Below are positions 46,061 through 58,121 of a DNA stretch of 64,000 bases, piece by piece. The stretch's first letter is position 1. Every line of letters starts with the position of its first letter. The position numbers and the translations under genes were made by a program. Origin of the DNA: Cycas panzhihuaensis (taxonomy: Eukaryota; Cycadophyta); contig CM041465.1 in the NCBI GenBank assembly GCA_023213395.1, positions 117,063,741 through 117,127,740 on the forward strand. Reading direction: 5' to 3'. The notes beneath the pieces are model-generated. The model saw only the letters and a program-made list of their open reading frames with translations, searched no databases and was not told where the DNA came from.

Positions 46061-46640
46061 AGACCCCCTGAATCGTTAGGATAGACTCATCAGGGAGAGA
46101 GTCGTCAACAGGGGCACTAAAGGAGTTAGGGATAGAGGCATCTGCAAGTTGCTCAGCCACTACCATTCCCTTCTTTGATTTTCGGTTAACGATATGGAGG
46201 TCAAATTCTTGAAGCAAGATGGCCCACCGACCAGCTCTACCTGTCAAATCTAAATAAGTAAGCAAGTATCGTAAGGGATCAGATTGAACGATCACCTTGG
46301 TGGTGTTGCCAAGCAAGTAGTATCTGAACTTCTTGGTCGCATAAACCAAGGAGAGTCACTCCTTCTTAGTAGGGGAATAGTTAAGTTCAGCAACCACAAG
46401 GGTGCAACTAATAAAATATATAGCTCTCTTGGTTCTCAAGTCATCCTCCTGAGCTAACATAGCGCCTAAGGACTCGTCAGTCATCGAGGTGTACAGGATG
46501 AAAGGCCTATCAAATCGAGGAGGCGCCAGTGTAGGCGTGGAAGCAAGGGCTTCCTTGAGTCCTTCGAAGGCCTTTTAGGTCTTGTTAGACTAGGCAAAAG
46601 GAACTCCCTTCTTCAATAGGTTCGTGAGGGGTTTAGCGCT
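46061..46640 (-). pseudogene. Tat-C gypsy-type RNase H (decayed)
   Basis: ILYTSMTDESLGAML keeps the catalytic Asp. AIYFISRTLVVAELNYSP and FRYYLLGNTTKVIVQSD follow, then GRAGRWAILLQEFDLHIVNR, open down to 46002. One stop lies near 46360. Confidence 0.87.
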
Positions 46641-47480
46641 CACAACGAAGTCTGCTAAGAAGCACCTGAGAAAACTGAGCCTTCCTAGAAACGACTTAAT
46701 TTGTCGTTGAGTTCTAGGCGGCGGCATGTCAAGGATTACCCTGACCTTGTTGGGTCAATCTGAATTCCTTGTTTGGACATAAGGAACCTAAGAAGTTTAC
46801 CCGAGGTAAGGGCAAACACACACTTAAGCAGATTTAAACTGACGTGATACTTGCGACATCATGAGAAGATGGCATGCAAGTTGGATGGATGATGGGCCCT
46901 GACATGAGAGAGACCCATCATATCATCTATGAAGACCTCTAATGTGTTATCAATGAGGTCATGGAAAATGAAATGCATGGCTCTTTGGTAAGTAGCACCT
47001 GCATTCCTAAGACCAAAGGGCATCGATCGCCTTGTAGGCGAAGGTACCCGAAGGTGTACTGAAGGCCGTCTTGTGGCAGTCTTCAGGAGAAATCTGAATT
47101 TGGTTATAGCCAGAGAAACCATCTATTAGAGACATAACTTCGAATCCAGCGGTGCGATCAATAATTTGATTGATAAAGGGGAGTGGGAAGTTGTCCTTAG
47201 GATAAGCATTATTGATATCATGGAAATTGACACATATACGAATTGCCCTGTTCCTTTTGGCAACGAGGACAATATTGGAGACCCATTTAGGGTAGTCAAT
47301 GGAAGTAATAAGCCCAGCGTCTATAAGCTTCTCAACCTCCATCTTAACGGTGGCTGAGAGCTTCGGGTGAAGGGGACGCTGCTTCTAGCGCACAGGGCAG
47401 ATGCCAGGAATGGTGGTGAGGTTATGAGTGATAATGGAGGTGTCAATTCCCTTCATATTAGTATAATCCCATGCAAACAC
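46641..47480 (-). pseudogene. Tat-C reverse transcriptase (decayed)
   Basis: LITSIDYPKWVSNIVLVAK, IRICVNFHDINNAYPKD, FEVMSLIDGFSGYNQIQISP, MPFGLRNAGATYQRAM and catalytic FIDDMMGLS (near 46910-46940). A short insertion (ATCG near 47024) shifts the frame between palm blocks. Confidence 0.92.
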
Positions 47481-48880
47481 ATCTCGAAACTCTTGGAACA
47501 GAAGGGAGTACTCCCTTATCTCATCAGGAGAACACTCCAACCTAACCTTAATGACCTTGCCAGGGGCCAAGACTACATCTTGGGTTTCCCCCATGCACAT
47601 GGCATTGCCCCCCTCGAAGTGGATAGGGGCAAGGTCAACAGGAGGAGGTGGAATAGGAGACGGGATTGGATCGGCAAGTTTGGATCCAATTGCAAGGACC
47701 TTCTGGTGTCCAAGCCTGTGGTGACCAGAAGGCAAGTTGGGTGCAAAACCTGCTAGGTGCTCAAGCAGGGCTTCATCATCCTCAAAGTAATCCACCCCAT
47801 GGATGACCTTACTTCGAATAGAGGAAGTGGAAGCAACAGGATCGTGATGGTCGTCGGGTTGCTCAAGTTCCTCACGGGACTCTAAAGGAGAGTCAAAAGG
47901 AGGCTCCTCAGAAAGAGCGAAAGGCAGCTCTTCAAAGCCATCACCCATGGGGGGTAATGAAGGAGAAGAGCTGACGATGGGTGGGTCAACATAAGTGATG
48001 ACATGCGACACGCAGGAGTGGCTAGCCTCACCAACAAGAGAGGTTCTAGACGGGGATTTAGAACGAGATGGGTGCGACCTACTGGTGCATAGGAAAGAGA
48101 CGGGGTGAAGACAATCCTCGTCCTCGTCGTGTGACTCATCATCACTAAACGAAGTGAGGTACCTGTAACTCCTAACACCAATAGGGGCGAACCGAGTGAG
48201 ACTAGGGGAAGAAGATGTGGGATCTTCTTTAGATGGGTTAGGTATGTTAATAGAGCAAGTCGAGGTGTGCGTAGAAGGACCTCAGTTTGCCGAATTGGTG
48301 GAACGCGTTTGTTTGGTAAATGGGCATTCACAGGGAATCACTGTCATCCGTCCGTCATGGACGAATTTAAGTTGTCCCCAAAGAGTTGAGCACACAGCTC
48401 CCATTTGGTCGAGCCATGGGCGACCTAGAAGGAGGTTGTAGTCAACGTCAACATCGAGGACTACAACATCGGTAAGAACAGTCTTGCCCTCAAGGGTAAG
48501 CAGAATCATGACAGATCCCAAAGGGGTCTTCTCGCTACCGTCATAACCTTATCATCGCCATGGAATAGGTTCTAAGGCAGAGATACCAAGCTCTTGCATG
48601 ACACGCAAGGGCATGGCATTGACAGAAGAACTATTGTTAACAATAGTCCTTCGAAGGGTACAATCAGGTGTATCGATAGTGATAGTGAATAGGAAGTTCC
48701 ACTGATGTTGCCTCTCACCGGCAGGAGGAAGATCCTTAGGATCAAATGAAATAACGAGTCCACAACTTTGGGTAATACCCAAAGTGTAGATAGGTGCATC
48801 ACTCAATCCTAAAGCTTCTAGGAGGAGGGCCTGCTACTTGGGAAAGCTGGTCAAAATATCCATTAAGGACATTCCTGCGG
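47481..48880 (-). pseudogene. Tat-C protease and acidic/Ser-Pro linker
   Basis: The protease region reads TIVNNSSSVNAMPLRVMQEL, with Asn for the active Asp, then VDYNLLLGRPWLDQMGAVCS. The linker (47385-48011 open) carries SSIRSKVIHGVDYFEDDEA, then DVFAWDYTNMKG just before RT, a motif usual ahead of plant Ty3 RT. Confidence 0.8.
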
Positions 48881-51442
48881 CGACAATATGAAGCTCATCG
48901 ACGATGGAGAAGGGCTTACCCTTCGCCGTAGGCTAGGTAAGTGCCCTTTGGAAATCCTAATGACCTAGGCATACAGGAATAGCCTTGGGAAAGAGAGGTA
49001 TTTCTGGAGGAAGGTTCTCTAGAAGAGGGTCAGAAGGAGCAGAAGAAGAAGAAGCTCTCGTTACTTCCTTGGCAGCCTGAGACCGCGTAAGGGCATAAGA
49101 AGGAGTTTCTTCAAGCAACTAGATCGCCTTCTTCCCCTTATTCTGGGGCCACAAAGGTGATGGGGTATGATGGCTAGGGGAATGAGAGGAAGAAGACGAG
49201 TTCCGGGCACCCTTCCCTTTGTCGCGAGAAGGACGGGAATCAAGTGATCTTCCTCGGTTCCGGTTATTCTTGGTTTGGATGTTGCGATCACGTTCCCCAT
49301 GTTTAGGAAACAGATCATTGTGAACTGGTTGGTCCAAATTAGGCCTTGAGGCCCGTTTAGAGGAAGAGTCGTATCGAGGGGCATCCTTAGGATGCTGGGC
49401 CCTACAACGTGAATCATCGTGGAAGCACTCCCCATGAATGGAGCACCACTTCTTCTCAAGCAGAGGATCTGACCTCCTCGCTTGAGAGGACTGGGTGTTT
49501 CCATTCCTGGGGAGAGGAGCTTGAGTTGTTTGTTGGATGTAGGAGATGAAGGAGCCTGAAGCTTGAGTTCCTTCATCGTACGCTCAAACGAGCGTATGGC
49601 TGATGTAAGAGGGTCTAAAGTCCTATTAGTTGGATGAGAGGAAGACCGAGTAGGTTGTGAAGATTTGGTATCTTTGGTTGGAGGTGGTGCCTCATGCCAC
49701 TATGAGGGCTTAAGAGGTTTCTTGAGACTAGCTTGGATCTTAATAGCCTCCAACGCCAAACACTTGGCGATCACGGAGTCGCATGTGGTCACCCTCATTT
49801 TAAGGACTTCCACATGCACTTTGAGACGAAGTGCATTGACGAAGAGGTCTCGTTTCAACTCCTCGGGTAATGTTGTCTTAGTGGAGTGAAGCAAGTCATG
49901 AAATCGCCGCATAAAGTCACGATTCATTTCATCGTCACCTTGTTTAAGCGAAAAGAGTGACTTCATTCCACTCTCGAATGGACGGGTTACATTAAAATAG
50001 TTGATGAACTCATCCACTAATTGCTGGAATAAATGGATGGAGTCGGCAGGGAGATGGTAAAACCACTTAAAGGCGTCACCCTGCAAGGATCACAAGAATA
50101 ATTTTATTAAAATGTGGTCATAAGCCCAGTAATCGATGCATGCCATAGAAAAACTATGCACATGCTCCGCCGGGTCTTACGATGAAGTTCCGTCAAATCT
50201 AGGAACTTCAGGAGGATGAGGTGGAAGATTGGTTCTTAATGCCTCAATGGATAGAGGTGTTGACCTAAAGTGCATGAAGGGGCATGCCCTTGCCTGGACC
50301 ATAGGGTCAACGAATGACGTGGTGGGTAATGAACAAGGAGCGGATGAGGGTGGCATACCCATCCCTCCTTGAGGAAATGCCCCCTGCTGGGAAGGGGCTT
50401 AGGGGTAGGTGCCTTGGAAGGGTGTCGGGTTCCCTTGCGAAGGCACAGCAAATGGAATTGCGCTAGATAATGGAAAAGATGGATGTGAGACTAGGTTTTA
50501 CCCATATGGGCCACCCGTGGGTGGGGCGACCCCATATGGGTGTAGCAGATCCACTCCATAAGTTGAGAGATGGCTTCCTCTACCCTGCCCCTAAGGTTGA
50601 GAAGTATACCCTAGGGGAACGTAGTAGGAAGCACCAACGTGTTGGTTTTGAGGGTGTGTGGGAGCGGGTCCCACATGATTGGTAGCCGAAAGGTTAGTAG
50701 GACCGATAGGCCTACTAAGAAAGGTATGCACCACATTAGGGAATGGCACATTAGTTTGGCTAGGGACGGTTATGCTAACCTTCAATTAGGAGAAAGACAT
50801 ACCACAGGAAGATCCCGAAACACTAGGACCTTGGTGAGAAGTGGAAGGTACCACATGTGCCCCCACTACATGAATAGGAATGGAGCAGGACACATGCGTA
50901 AGCATAAAAGGATTAGTTGTCACAGGGAGGGTAGATGAAGATGAAGCATGCAGGGGAGGAGCAGAAGAAGAAGAGGCTCCTCCATGAAGAGCACCCTCAA
51001 ACCATCCAGGACGCGGTTGAAAGCATGCCGCATGGTGACACTCATTGAGAGCTTCAACTACGTCGATGGGAGGGGTTCCTACATACTCGTAAGAGGTAGT
51101 TGGGACCTCGAACGAAGGACATCCCTCAGGACGCTCCTCATAAGAGTCACCGATTGAGTGGTAAGTCTCAAGAGGAACAGATTCTTCTACCGTATGGGTA
51201 GAGGGATGGACATTGAGTGAGTGATGTTGGTCACTCGGGTAATAAAGGGGGTCATCACCCTCTTGGGTGGACCTCGGAATAGAGGAAGGGAAATCATGGG
51301 TTTCTAAAGTTGCGGTGTGGTAGGCCCAATCAGAAGAGTATCCCTCCATAGTCAAATCAGAATCTAACAAAGGAAGAGGGTGATACTTAGGGTCTTCTAA
51401 CAGTGGAGGTAGACCGCATAAGCAACGAGAAAAGCATCGCAT
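48881..51442 (-). pseudogene. Tat-C gag (decayed)
   Basis: ATG at 51442, 155 bases inside the primer site. The N-terminal 400 codons are Ser/Pro/His-rich, with PTGGPYG. The capsid-like core (50165-49700) has ACIDYWAYDHILIKLF, LQGDAFKWFYHLPADS, LVDEFINYFNVTRPFESGMK and FMRRFHDLLHSTK. A zinc knuckle of CHHC form, KKWCSIHGECFHDDSRC, is at 49410-49460. Basic Ser-rich tail. Long open runs (50786-51442, 49700-50086) with a few stops. Confidence 0.88.
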
Positions 51443-51596
51443 GCAAGGTCAACCAACAATGTTAGGAAAAAGAAAAGGCAGTAAAGGCACACGCGTTTGG
51501 GGTTGCCCAATGAAGAGATCGAAGTAGGTAAAAAAGAACCACAAAAAGGTAGCAAAACCAACAGAAGAGAGCAGAAACTAGCTCCCCTACTGGCAG

Positions 51597-51614
51597 TCCC
51601 CATTATGGTCACCA
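51597..51614 (-). other. Tat-C primer binding site
   Basis: The minus strand reads TGGTGACCATAATGGGGA, one base inside the LTR. Matches the Tat-A site except for two bases. Confidence 0.77.
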
Positions 51615-51615
51615 G

Positions 51616-54332
51616 TGGACGTGCGTCTACGGGATAGCTACCTAACTAAATAGGAATGGTAAGAGTGGTTGATAATATGAACGAGAAAGGGACCTATAAG
51701 TAGGGCAAGTACCACGCAGGGCACCCCGTGCACCGGAGCACAAGTTCGGGACCTGCAAATGGAATATAACTACCAAAGGATGATCCCCCCACTTTGAATA
51801 AGAGGTGATGAGGCATAGGGTTAGCCTGGGTTGACCTAAGGAAGGATCCTCCCACCCTTGGATGGCCGGAAGGGGAAGGATGGAGATTTTCGAGGGTTTC
51901 CCTAGAGCAACGGGAAACAAGGAAGGATAGGCAAGCAGGTGGCCTATGGACGGGGTCACCTTGGTTATCTGGCTAAGCGGGGAACCAAGGGAACATAAGA
52001 GATCTAACCCAAGGAGGTGGGTCAAGGTATGTACGGGCAAACTAACCAAACCGATAACAAAGAGGGGCAGAAGTTTGCACAGCAAAAAGAGGGGAAAAGG
52101 TGAGAGGGAAGGTTTCCTAAGACCTTTTCCTATGGCAAAAGAAGATGCAAGCAATAAAGTAAATAAAGTATGAACCAAAGCAAGGTTGATTTCCTTTCTA
52201 TTTCCAATGAGTTAATTACTACTATGTAAAGGAAATTCGAAAGGAAAGGGTGACAAAGTGGAGCGAGAGCATGCACCCGGGATGGAAGCGTGTCGTAATG
52301 GTGGCGCTCCTAAGAGGCACCCAAAGCTACTCCACAAGGCGATGTAATCGTGAAGAGTCACGGCGGATCAGAACGAGGGGCTCCCTTACCTTCCTTGGAA
52401 AAATACTAAAGTACCAAACAAAGGAAAGAAATGGACCAAATACAAGTAATAAATGAAGTATGAAAATATAACATGAATGGAAGCGCTTATCGATAAGGGA
52501 AGAAAGGGAGAAAGGTCCTTTGCGCTTCCTGAATACCTGCAAGTAAATGACAACCTCCCCCCTTTCCAGAGAAAGGGTGCTAAAATACAATGGAAAAATC
52601 CTAACAATGCATGTCTATGCAAAACAAATATAAACTTAAACACGTATATGTTAGTATCAACACAATGATGATAATATGTAAAGGAGGACAACCAAAGTAA
52701 ATGGAAAGTAACCGGTAACCCTCGGAGTGGCCCACCTCCTGCAAAGAGTAAACCCAACCTCCCCCAAAGCCACGAGGCAGTGAGGGTAGGGCTAAGAAAG
52801 ATGGCTAGAAATAGTAGCAAGAGAATTAAAAGGAGCCAAAGAGGACCTACGGCAAGCCGGGGTGCTATGAAGAGCAAACCGGGCTGCCGGGAAAGGAGTT
52901 GGGCAAAGGACAAGCGGTCGAGACTTACATGAGTTGCCCGGACTGAAGCACAAGCCCTCAAACTAGCATTGCAATGTGTAATAGCGCTAATTTCAGTGGC
53001 TAAGGAAGGCCCAACAAACCCTTATTTGAGTGCCAAGGATAGCACGGGGTAAGAGGGAAGGTTTGGGGGGCTAAGAGCCACTTGAGGAGCATGGAAGGTG
53101 GTATGGAATCCACCCAGCTCTCTCCTAAATCCTATGCAACCCCTCTTTGCTGTTGCCTTAAGCAACAACGCAAGCAAGGAGGCACTAATGACAGGAGTAA
53201 AACAGCCTAATACAAAGAGGAAAACAACCTTCAAAAACCCAAGCAAGAGGACAAGCCAAATAGGGCATCAATTGAATAAGAAAATAGCTCAAATCAATAA
53301 ATACCTGAGAAGAGGAGGGGAGGCTCTTACCTCAGTCAAGGGCTACTAAGGAGAGGCTAAGGAATCATCCCCAAAAACTGTGGTGTAGTAGGTTTGGAAC
53401 CCTGCTAATGGAGTTGGAGGAAGAACACCTGCACTTAGAACGCTTGATGGCTGCCTGGGTAAGAATCCGCAGAGATCTCTCCAAAGGGGCCCTCTCCAAG
53501 GTGTGTGAAGGGCTAGGAAGATGTCCTAGCCATACCAAAGGAGAGCTGAGCACTGGAGGAGAGGTGTAGGTCCTGTAGCAATAGTAGAGCAATAGAGAAT
53601 AGTAGAGCACAGGGTGGTTTCCTTGAAGAGCAATCCAAAAAATGAACCAAAGATCTCAAAAATGAGTTAATGATGACTTAAATACTCAACCCAAACCCTA
53701 AAGTGAGCTATTAGGGTGCAGCTGGAGGTGAGTTAAGTTGCGAGATGTGGCAGTTTTGCAATAAATGCGAAAATACCACGACAGATTTTTAAAAAATAAA
53801 TATGGACGGTCATCCCGCCGCAAAATCTGCGGTACCGCAGAATTTGCAGCGGTACCATGAAATTCATGGTAGTATTCACCCGGAGGCAAAAACTGGCCCA
53901 GACAGCCAACCTAGGCTGTGGGCCAATGACAAAAATAGCTAATGGGAGGCTGAGACACCTACCCGAGGGCAAACAAGCCAACAAACAAGTCTAAAAGAGC
54001 AAAAATAGGATTCAAACAATGTGGCAAGTCAACCAAACGATGACGGGTCATCACACGGGCAGAGGTGGTGCAAGCCAAGTGGATCCTGGGGCGAGTAGGG
54101 CAGAATGCAGGAAGTGGAATGGCCACTGGGGTGCCACACTCACTGGGAATGTGCCCTCACTATAGTCATCATAGGCTAAATAAGTGTAGACGAAGATAAA
54201 ATCATCTACAAGGTCACAATATGCAAACATGCAAGCAAACACTCATCAAAAGAAAGCGATGATAAGGTGAGAAGCATACCTACACTTACTTGAGTCAGCA
54301 ATTCCGTATCCATTCCTGGAAGCTAGGAAACA
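51616..54332 (-). repeat. Tat-C 5' LTR (2717 bp)
   Basis: TGGACGTGCGTC to AGGAAACA on the plus strand, followed by GGTAG. Promoter LTR of the minus-strand element. Confidence 0.96.
53818..53875. repeat. Tandem palindromic GCGGTAC units in Tat-C 5' LTR
   Basis: CTGCGGTACCGCAG and GCAGCGGTACC with CATGAAATTCATG. Partner of 39691-39750. Confidence 0.65.
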
Positions 54333-54337
54333 GGTAG
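54333..54337. repeat. Target-site duplication of Tat-C, right copy (GGTAG)
   Basis: Directly after the LTR end AAACA; identical to 37478-37482. Confidence 0.96.
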
Positions 54338-55570
54338 CATTTCTTTTAGGAAGATTTTTAGATAAATTGATTAGCATCAAGGCTAAACCTCAGTCAACCA
54401 TGTTTTATCATCAAAGTCTATTCTAAGGATTACTATACTCCCAATGTCTTGACTTGGAGTTACTTGTGATAAAGCTAGAACAAGCAGTAATGAGTGGATG
54501 GATCAATCATTTCAAGGAGAAGGAAGAGATTTGGCAAGGGGAGATTTAGGAAAATGTAAAGAATTTCTTTTTGAAAAAATCTCAAGATAATAACCTTCAG
54601 CCAACACCAACATAGGTGAAAAAGGGGAAATGGCAGTGGGAAGAGGTGACCTCACTAGTTGATAAATAGAAAGAGAAACAAAAAGTCAAAAATGAAGAGG
54701 ATCAGAAGACTAAAATGGAGAAGCATAAGAAGGAGGAAATTAAAGAAGGAAAATATAAAGTAGGTAATGTGCCAGTGAAGAAGAAGCAGAAGAGTAACAA
54801 CCAACCTAGCAACCTAAAAAAATTCTTAACACCGAAGAAGAAAGAAGAAGAAAGAGAAGAGTTACCATAGAGAAAGCAAAAGAAGAAATTTTAGAAATTT
54901 TAAATAGTCAACCAACCGAGGTGGTCTTTGATTACAGTAATAAAGAGCTGATGGAGGAAGGAATTGATCCAATAGAGTGTCAGCCACATAGTGTAGCACA
55001 CTGGAAGATCTCATTCCTGGCCAAAGTTATTTACTATTTGGTGACTAAGTTGTAAGTCCAGAATAAGAGACCACCACTAGAGTTATAGAGAATCCAAAAA
55101 GTAGAAGACTAGTTAGCTACCTGTGAGGCAAAACTAGATTTCTTGATCAAGTTTATTATGCACTGGGTGGGAGACACTTCTCATGCAGAGCATCTAATAC
55201 CAAATTTTGGCACCTTATTTGATGAGCAGATTCCACCAAGATTGGAAAAGGTGATTCGTAAACTGGGAGCTTGGATAATGTAGATGTAAGAAGATGTTGA
55301 GTATACTAATCACTTATAGTCCATGATCAAATCCTTGCAACAGGACATGTTATCTATGGAAACAAGAAAATGCGAGTTAGAATAGGAAATTGAATAGTTG
55401 CATTTAGGAGAGAAGTTAATAATGGTTCAATTATAGGAACTATGCAATGTGGTCATCCTCTATGACCATTGTAAAAAGTAAGGTATAAATCCACCATGTA
55501 CTGTCTATAGGCTTGATCCATAGAAGATTCATGTAGAAATGGAGAAGATCATAAGGGACCAAGAAAAGTA
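54338..55570 (+). pseudogene. Ty3-II accessory open frame, part 2
   Basis: Continues the frame broken at 37482: FLLGRFLDKLISIKAKPQST, LVIKLEQAVMSGWINHFKEK and KKGKWQWEEVTSLVDK. A Lys/Glu-rich stretch follows (54660-54890), then a helical, coiled-coil-like part (PRLEKVIRKLGAWI, SLQQDMLSMETRKCELE). About a dozen stops. No known domain recognised. It is an extra protein of Ty3-II encoded after integrase in the sense direction. Confidence 0.58.
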
Positions 55571-56330
55571 ATCTATTTATATATTGTTTTAAATTTTGAA
55601 ACTTTGTTTTCTTTAAATCCTAAAATTTTAGTGCTTATAAGTGAAAACACTTGTAAGTTTTATGATGGGGAAGATGTGTGTGGTCGTATTAGTTGCAACC
55701 TACTTAATGTAATTGAACGGTTACAACCAACTTGAGTCGTAGGCAAATATAAATGTAATAGGAAAATGTTATAGTGATGATCTTGGATTTTGGATTGTAA
55801 CGTTTTATCTGTTATTGCATGAAATATAGTCATCCATATTCTGTGCCTTACAGTATTGATTCTGACTCTTATATGTGCTATTCTAGGTTACCTCTAGTTG
55901 TGAGAGAACTATAGCAACCTGTCATAATGTAATGATGATGGTTCTTATTCTCATAACATTAGATCTCTGAATCATAATGAATGGTTACAACTTCTATTAT
56001 TTTTATGACTACTTCTATATGTGATTGAATAAGCCAACGCACAAAACTACTCAGGGAAAATAGATGAGTTTTCTTATAGCATGAACCTATTGATTAAGAG
56101 GATAAATATATAGGACATATAAAAGTGTCCTAGGAAAAAGATAGAATCAAAGAACCTTGGTAGTAGTACCAAGGAAGAAGAAAAAAAAATGTAAATATAA
56201 GAAAGATCATAAGGATCATAAAAATATATAATGACTATTAACTGCTAGTCTTCTACCATAACTTTAAGATGCTAATCTATTTATATGATTATAAAGTTAA
56301 AGAATATAAATGATTTGAAAAAATAGAAAA
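55571..56330. other. AT-rich stretch between Ty3-II accessory frame and next Ty3 element
   Basis: Contains isolated GTTGCAAC / GGTTACAACC motifs (55690-55740) like those of the Ty3-II repeat array, so at least the left part belongs to Ty3-II. A boundary or LTR could not be placed. Confidence 0.45.
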
Positions 56331-56399
56331 TTCCATCAACTCACTTTGTATCAATGATGCCAAGAGCAAATCAACTTTGCTATAGACCATCTTATAGGA

Positions 56400-57010
56400 T
56401 CTATGTATTCATAGGCTATGTTATGGAAAAGGGAAGGTAAACCTCATAATTTTAAATATTTTATAGAAGACTTTAATGATAAAACAAAATATAATTAGAG
56501 TGATCCCTAAAATGTCAAGTTAGTACACTATTTCTAAGATGGGTAATTAGTTAAACAATGTATGAATGAGTTTTAAAAACTCCACTTTAAAGCTAAAAAA
56601 ACTTATACCAAAGTACTCCCATGATACATCAGTATTCTACTACATGAAATTTGAGAGGATATTTGTTATTTTAAAAGCTCTTTAGATGAAGCTATTAAAT
56701 TAACAAGACAAATTGAATCCTATATGTTAACCTCTCAAAGGGGGCCCAAATAACATTCTATTGACTTAAATATAAGCTACTAGGACCAAGAAATTAAGGG
56801 TTTTAAAGATGCAAACATACTAATTCAAGTGTAAATATGTCAATAGGTGTAGCACAAAAGGCTAAATAAATAGAAAGATATAAGTAAAACACTCAATATA
56901 TATCATACTTGTAAAAAACCTTAGGTCAAGGGACACAAATGTGTAGATAGGGAGTCATACAATGTAAAGGTTAATATCAAAGATGAAGAAATAGATTACC
57001 AAAAAGACCC
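56400..57010 (+). pseudogene. Ty3-III gag (decayed)
   Basis: The C-terminal capsid region has IREDICYFKSSLDEAIKLTR and QIESYMLTSQRGPK (56645-56750). It is followed by a knuckle-like HTCKKP..KGHKCVDRE (56900-56950), the pattern C..C...GH.C of chromovirus Gag. Confidence 0.65.
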
Positions 57011-57099
57011 TAAATAGGAGCAATTCAAGGAAGAGATAAACCACTATAAGGAATTAGATGATTGTTAACCCAATATCTCCCTATCATCCATATTAGGAA

Positions 57100-57300
57100 T
57101 AATAATGCCTAAAATAATTGAACTCTTTAAACACCTTAGAAAATATAGGCAATGATTATTATTGATCTAGGAAGCACTCACAATTTCATCAACTTATAAA
57201 AGTCCAAAAGGTTAGGGGATAAACATGGACAAAGTAATTCAATATCTCACTTCCAATAAACCAAGTCTTAAAATAATAAGGCAAGATCAAACATTAGTTA
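57100..57300 (+). pseudogene. Ty3-III protease (decayed)
   Basis: IIIDLGSTHNFIN at about 57152-57192 matches the D-S-G-(S/A)-T-HNFI loop of plant chromovirus proteases, with Leu for Ser. The rest is unreadable. Confidence 0.68.
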
Positions 57301-57649
57301 TTTCATATAAAAAAGTAATAATTTTCTATAAATTATTATACCTTTGACATTGCGAGCTTCAATATAGTCTTTGGAGTTAAATAGTTAAGGACACTAAGGA
57401 CTTATGCCCTAAACCATAATAAAAACTTTTATGGGTTTAATTAGGATGGAAGGAAATATCAATTAAATGGTATTAACATCCTAAGTTCAAAAGTCATATA
57501 TGTAGAGAATTTAGGAAAAACACTTCATAAGTGATGTGTTGGGTTCATTATGGTACTATTATCCATACAAAAAAAAAATCCCAAAGAAAAAGTACTATCA
57601 TAGCAAAAGAAAGGAATGGATAAGCTTATAGATCATTACCAAGATGCTT

Positions 57650-58121
57650 TTTAAGAATTACTAAGGACTCTACCTCCTTACAAAATATGGAACATATCAT
57701 TAAGATGGAACCAAAGAAGGGGGGCATTATCATTTGCGTATATCACTACAAATATAAGCCAAAGATAAAAATCAAAGGGTCACATAAAATTTACTAGATT
57801 TTGATGTCATTATACCAAGTAATACCCCTTACATAACACCTATTTTATTAAGTAGGAAAAAGATAGATCTTTTTCAATGTGCATTGATTATACAGCCTTA
57901 AATAGAATAATCTTAAAAAATAAATATCCCATTCTATGTATGGATGAAATTATAGATAAGTTACATGGAGCAAACTATTTTAGAAAGATTGATTTACATT
58001 TTAGACATTATGAGATACCAATCTCATTAGATGTGTTGAACACTTTATAAATGTTACATGGATATAAATGTTATACTTAAACCCTTTTGTAGGTTTTAGG
58101 GGTCCATTGAAGGTCCCTTGA
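57650..58121 (+). pseudogene. Ty3-III reverse transcriptase, N-terminal part
   Basis: CIDYTALNRIILKNKYPILC, then MDEIIDKLHGANYFRKIDLH (57878-58000), are standard fingers/palm blocks. The catalytic YxDD region is absent because the element is cut at 58121. Confidence 0.75.

Larger units (their letters stand above)
37483..54332 (-). mobile_element. Tat-C: complete Ty3/gypsy Tat-type element with antisense PMD gene, 16.85 kb
   Basis: Two direct LTRs (2723 and 2717 bp), TG...CA ends, a five-base duplication, primer site and polypurine tract all fit. Minus-strand order: 5' LTR, gag, protease, RT, RNase H, integrase, then a plus-strand PMD gene lying antisense, then a second archaeal-type RNase H, then the 3' LTR. 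The first ~240 LTR bases differ at about 22 positions by eye, mostly transitions, so the insertion is not recent. All genes carry stops. Confidence 0.96.
56331..58121 (+). mobile_element. Ty3-III: truncated plus-strand Ty3/gypsy element
   Basis: Gag, protease and the first part of RT only. The RT breaks off near 58080-58121, where the copia-type LTR begins. No LTR of its own recognised. Very decayed, with stops every few codons. Confidence 0.7.
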
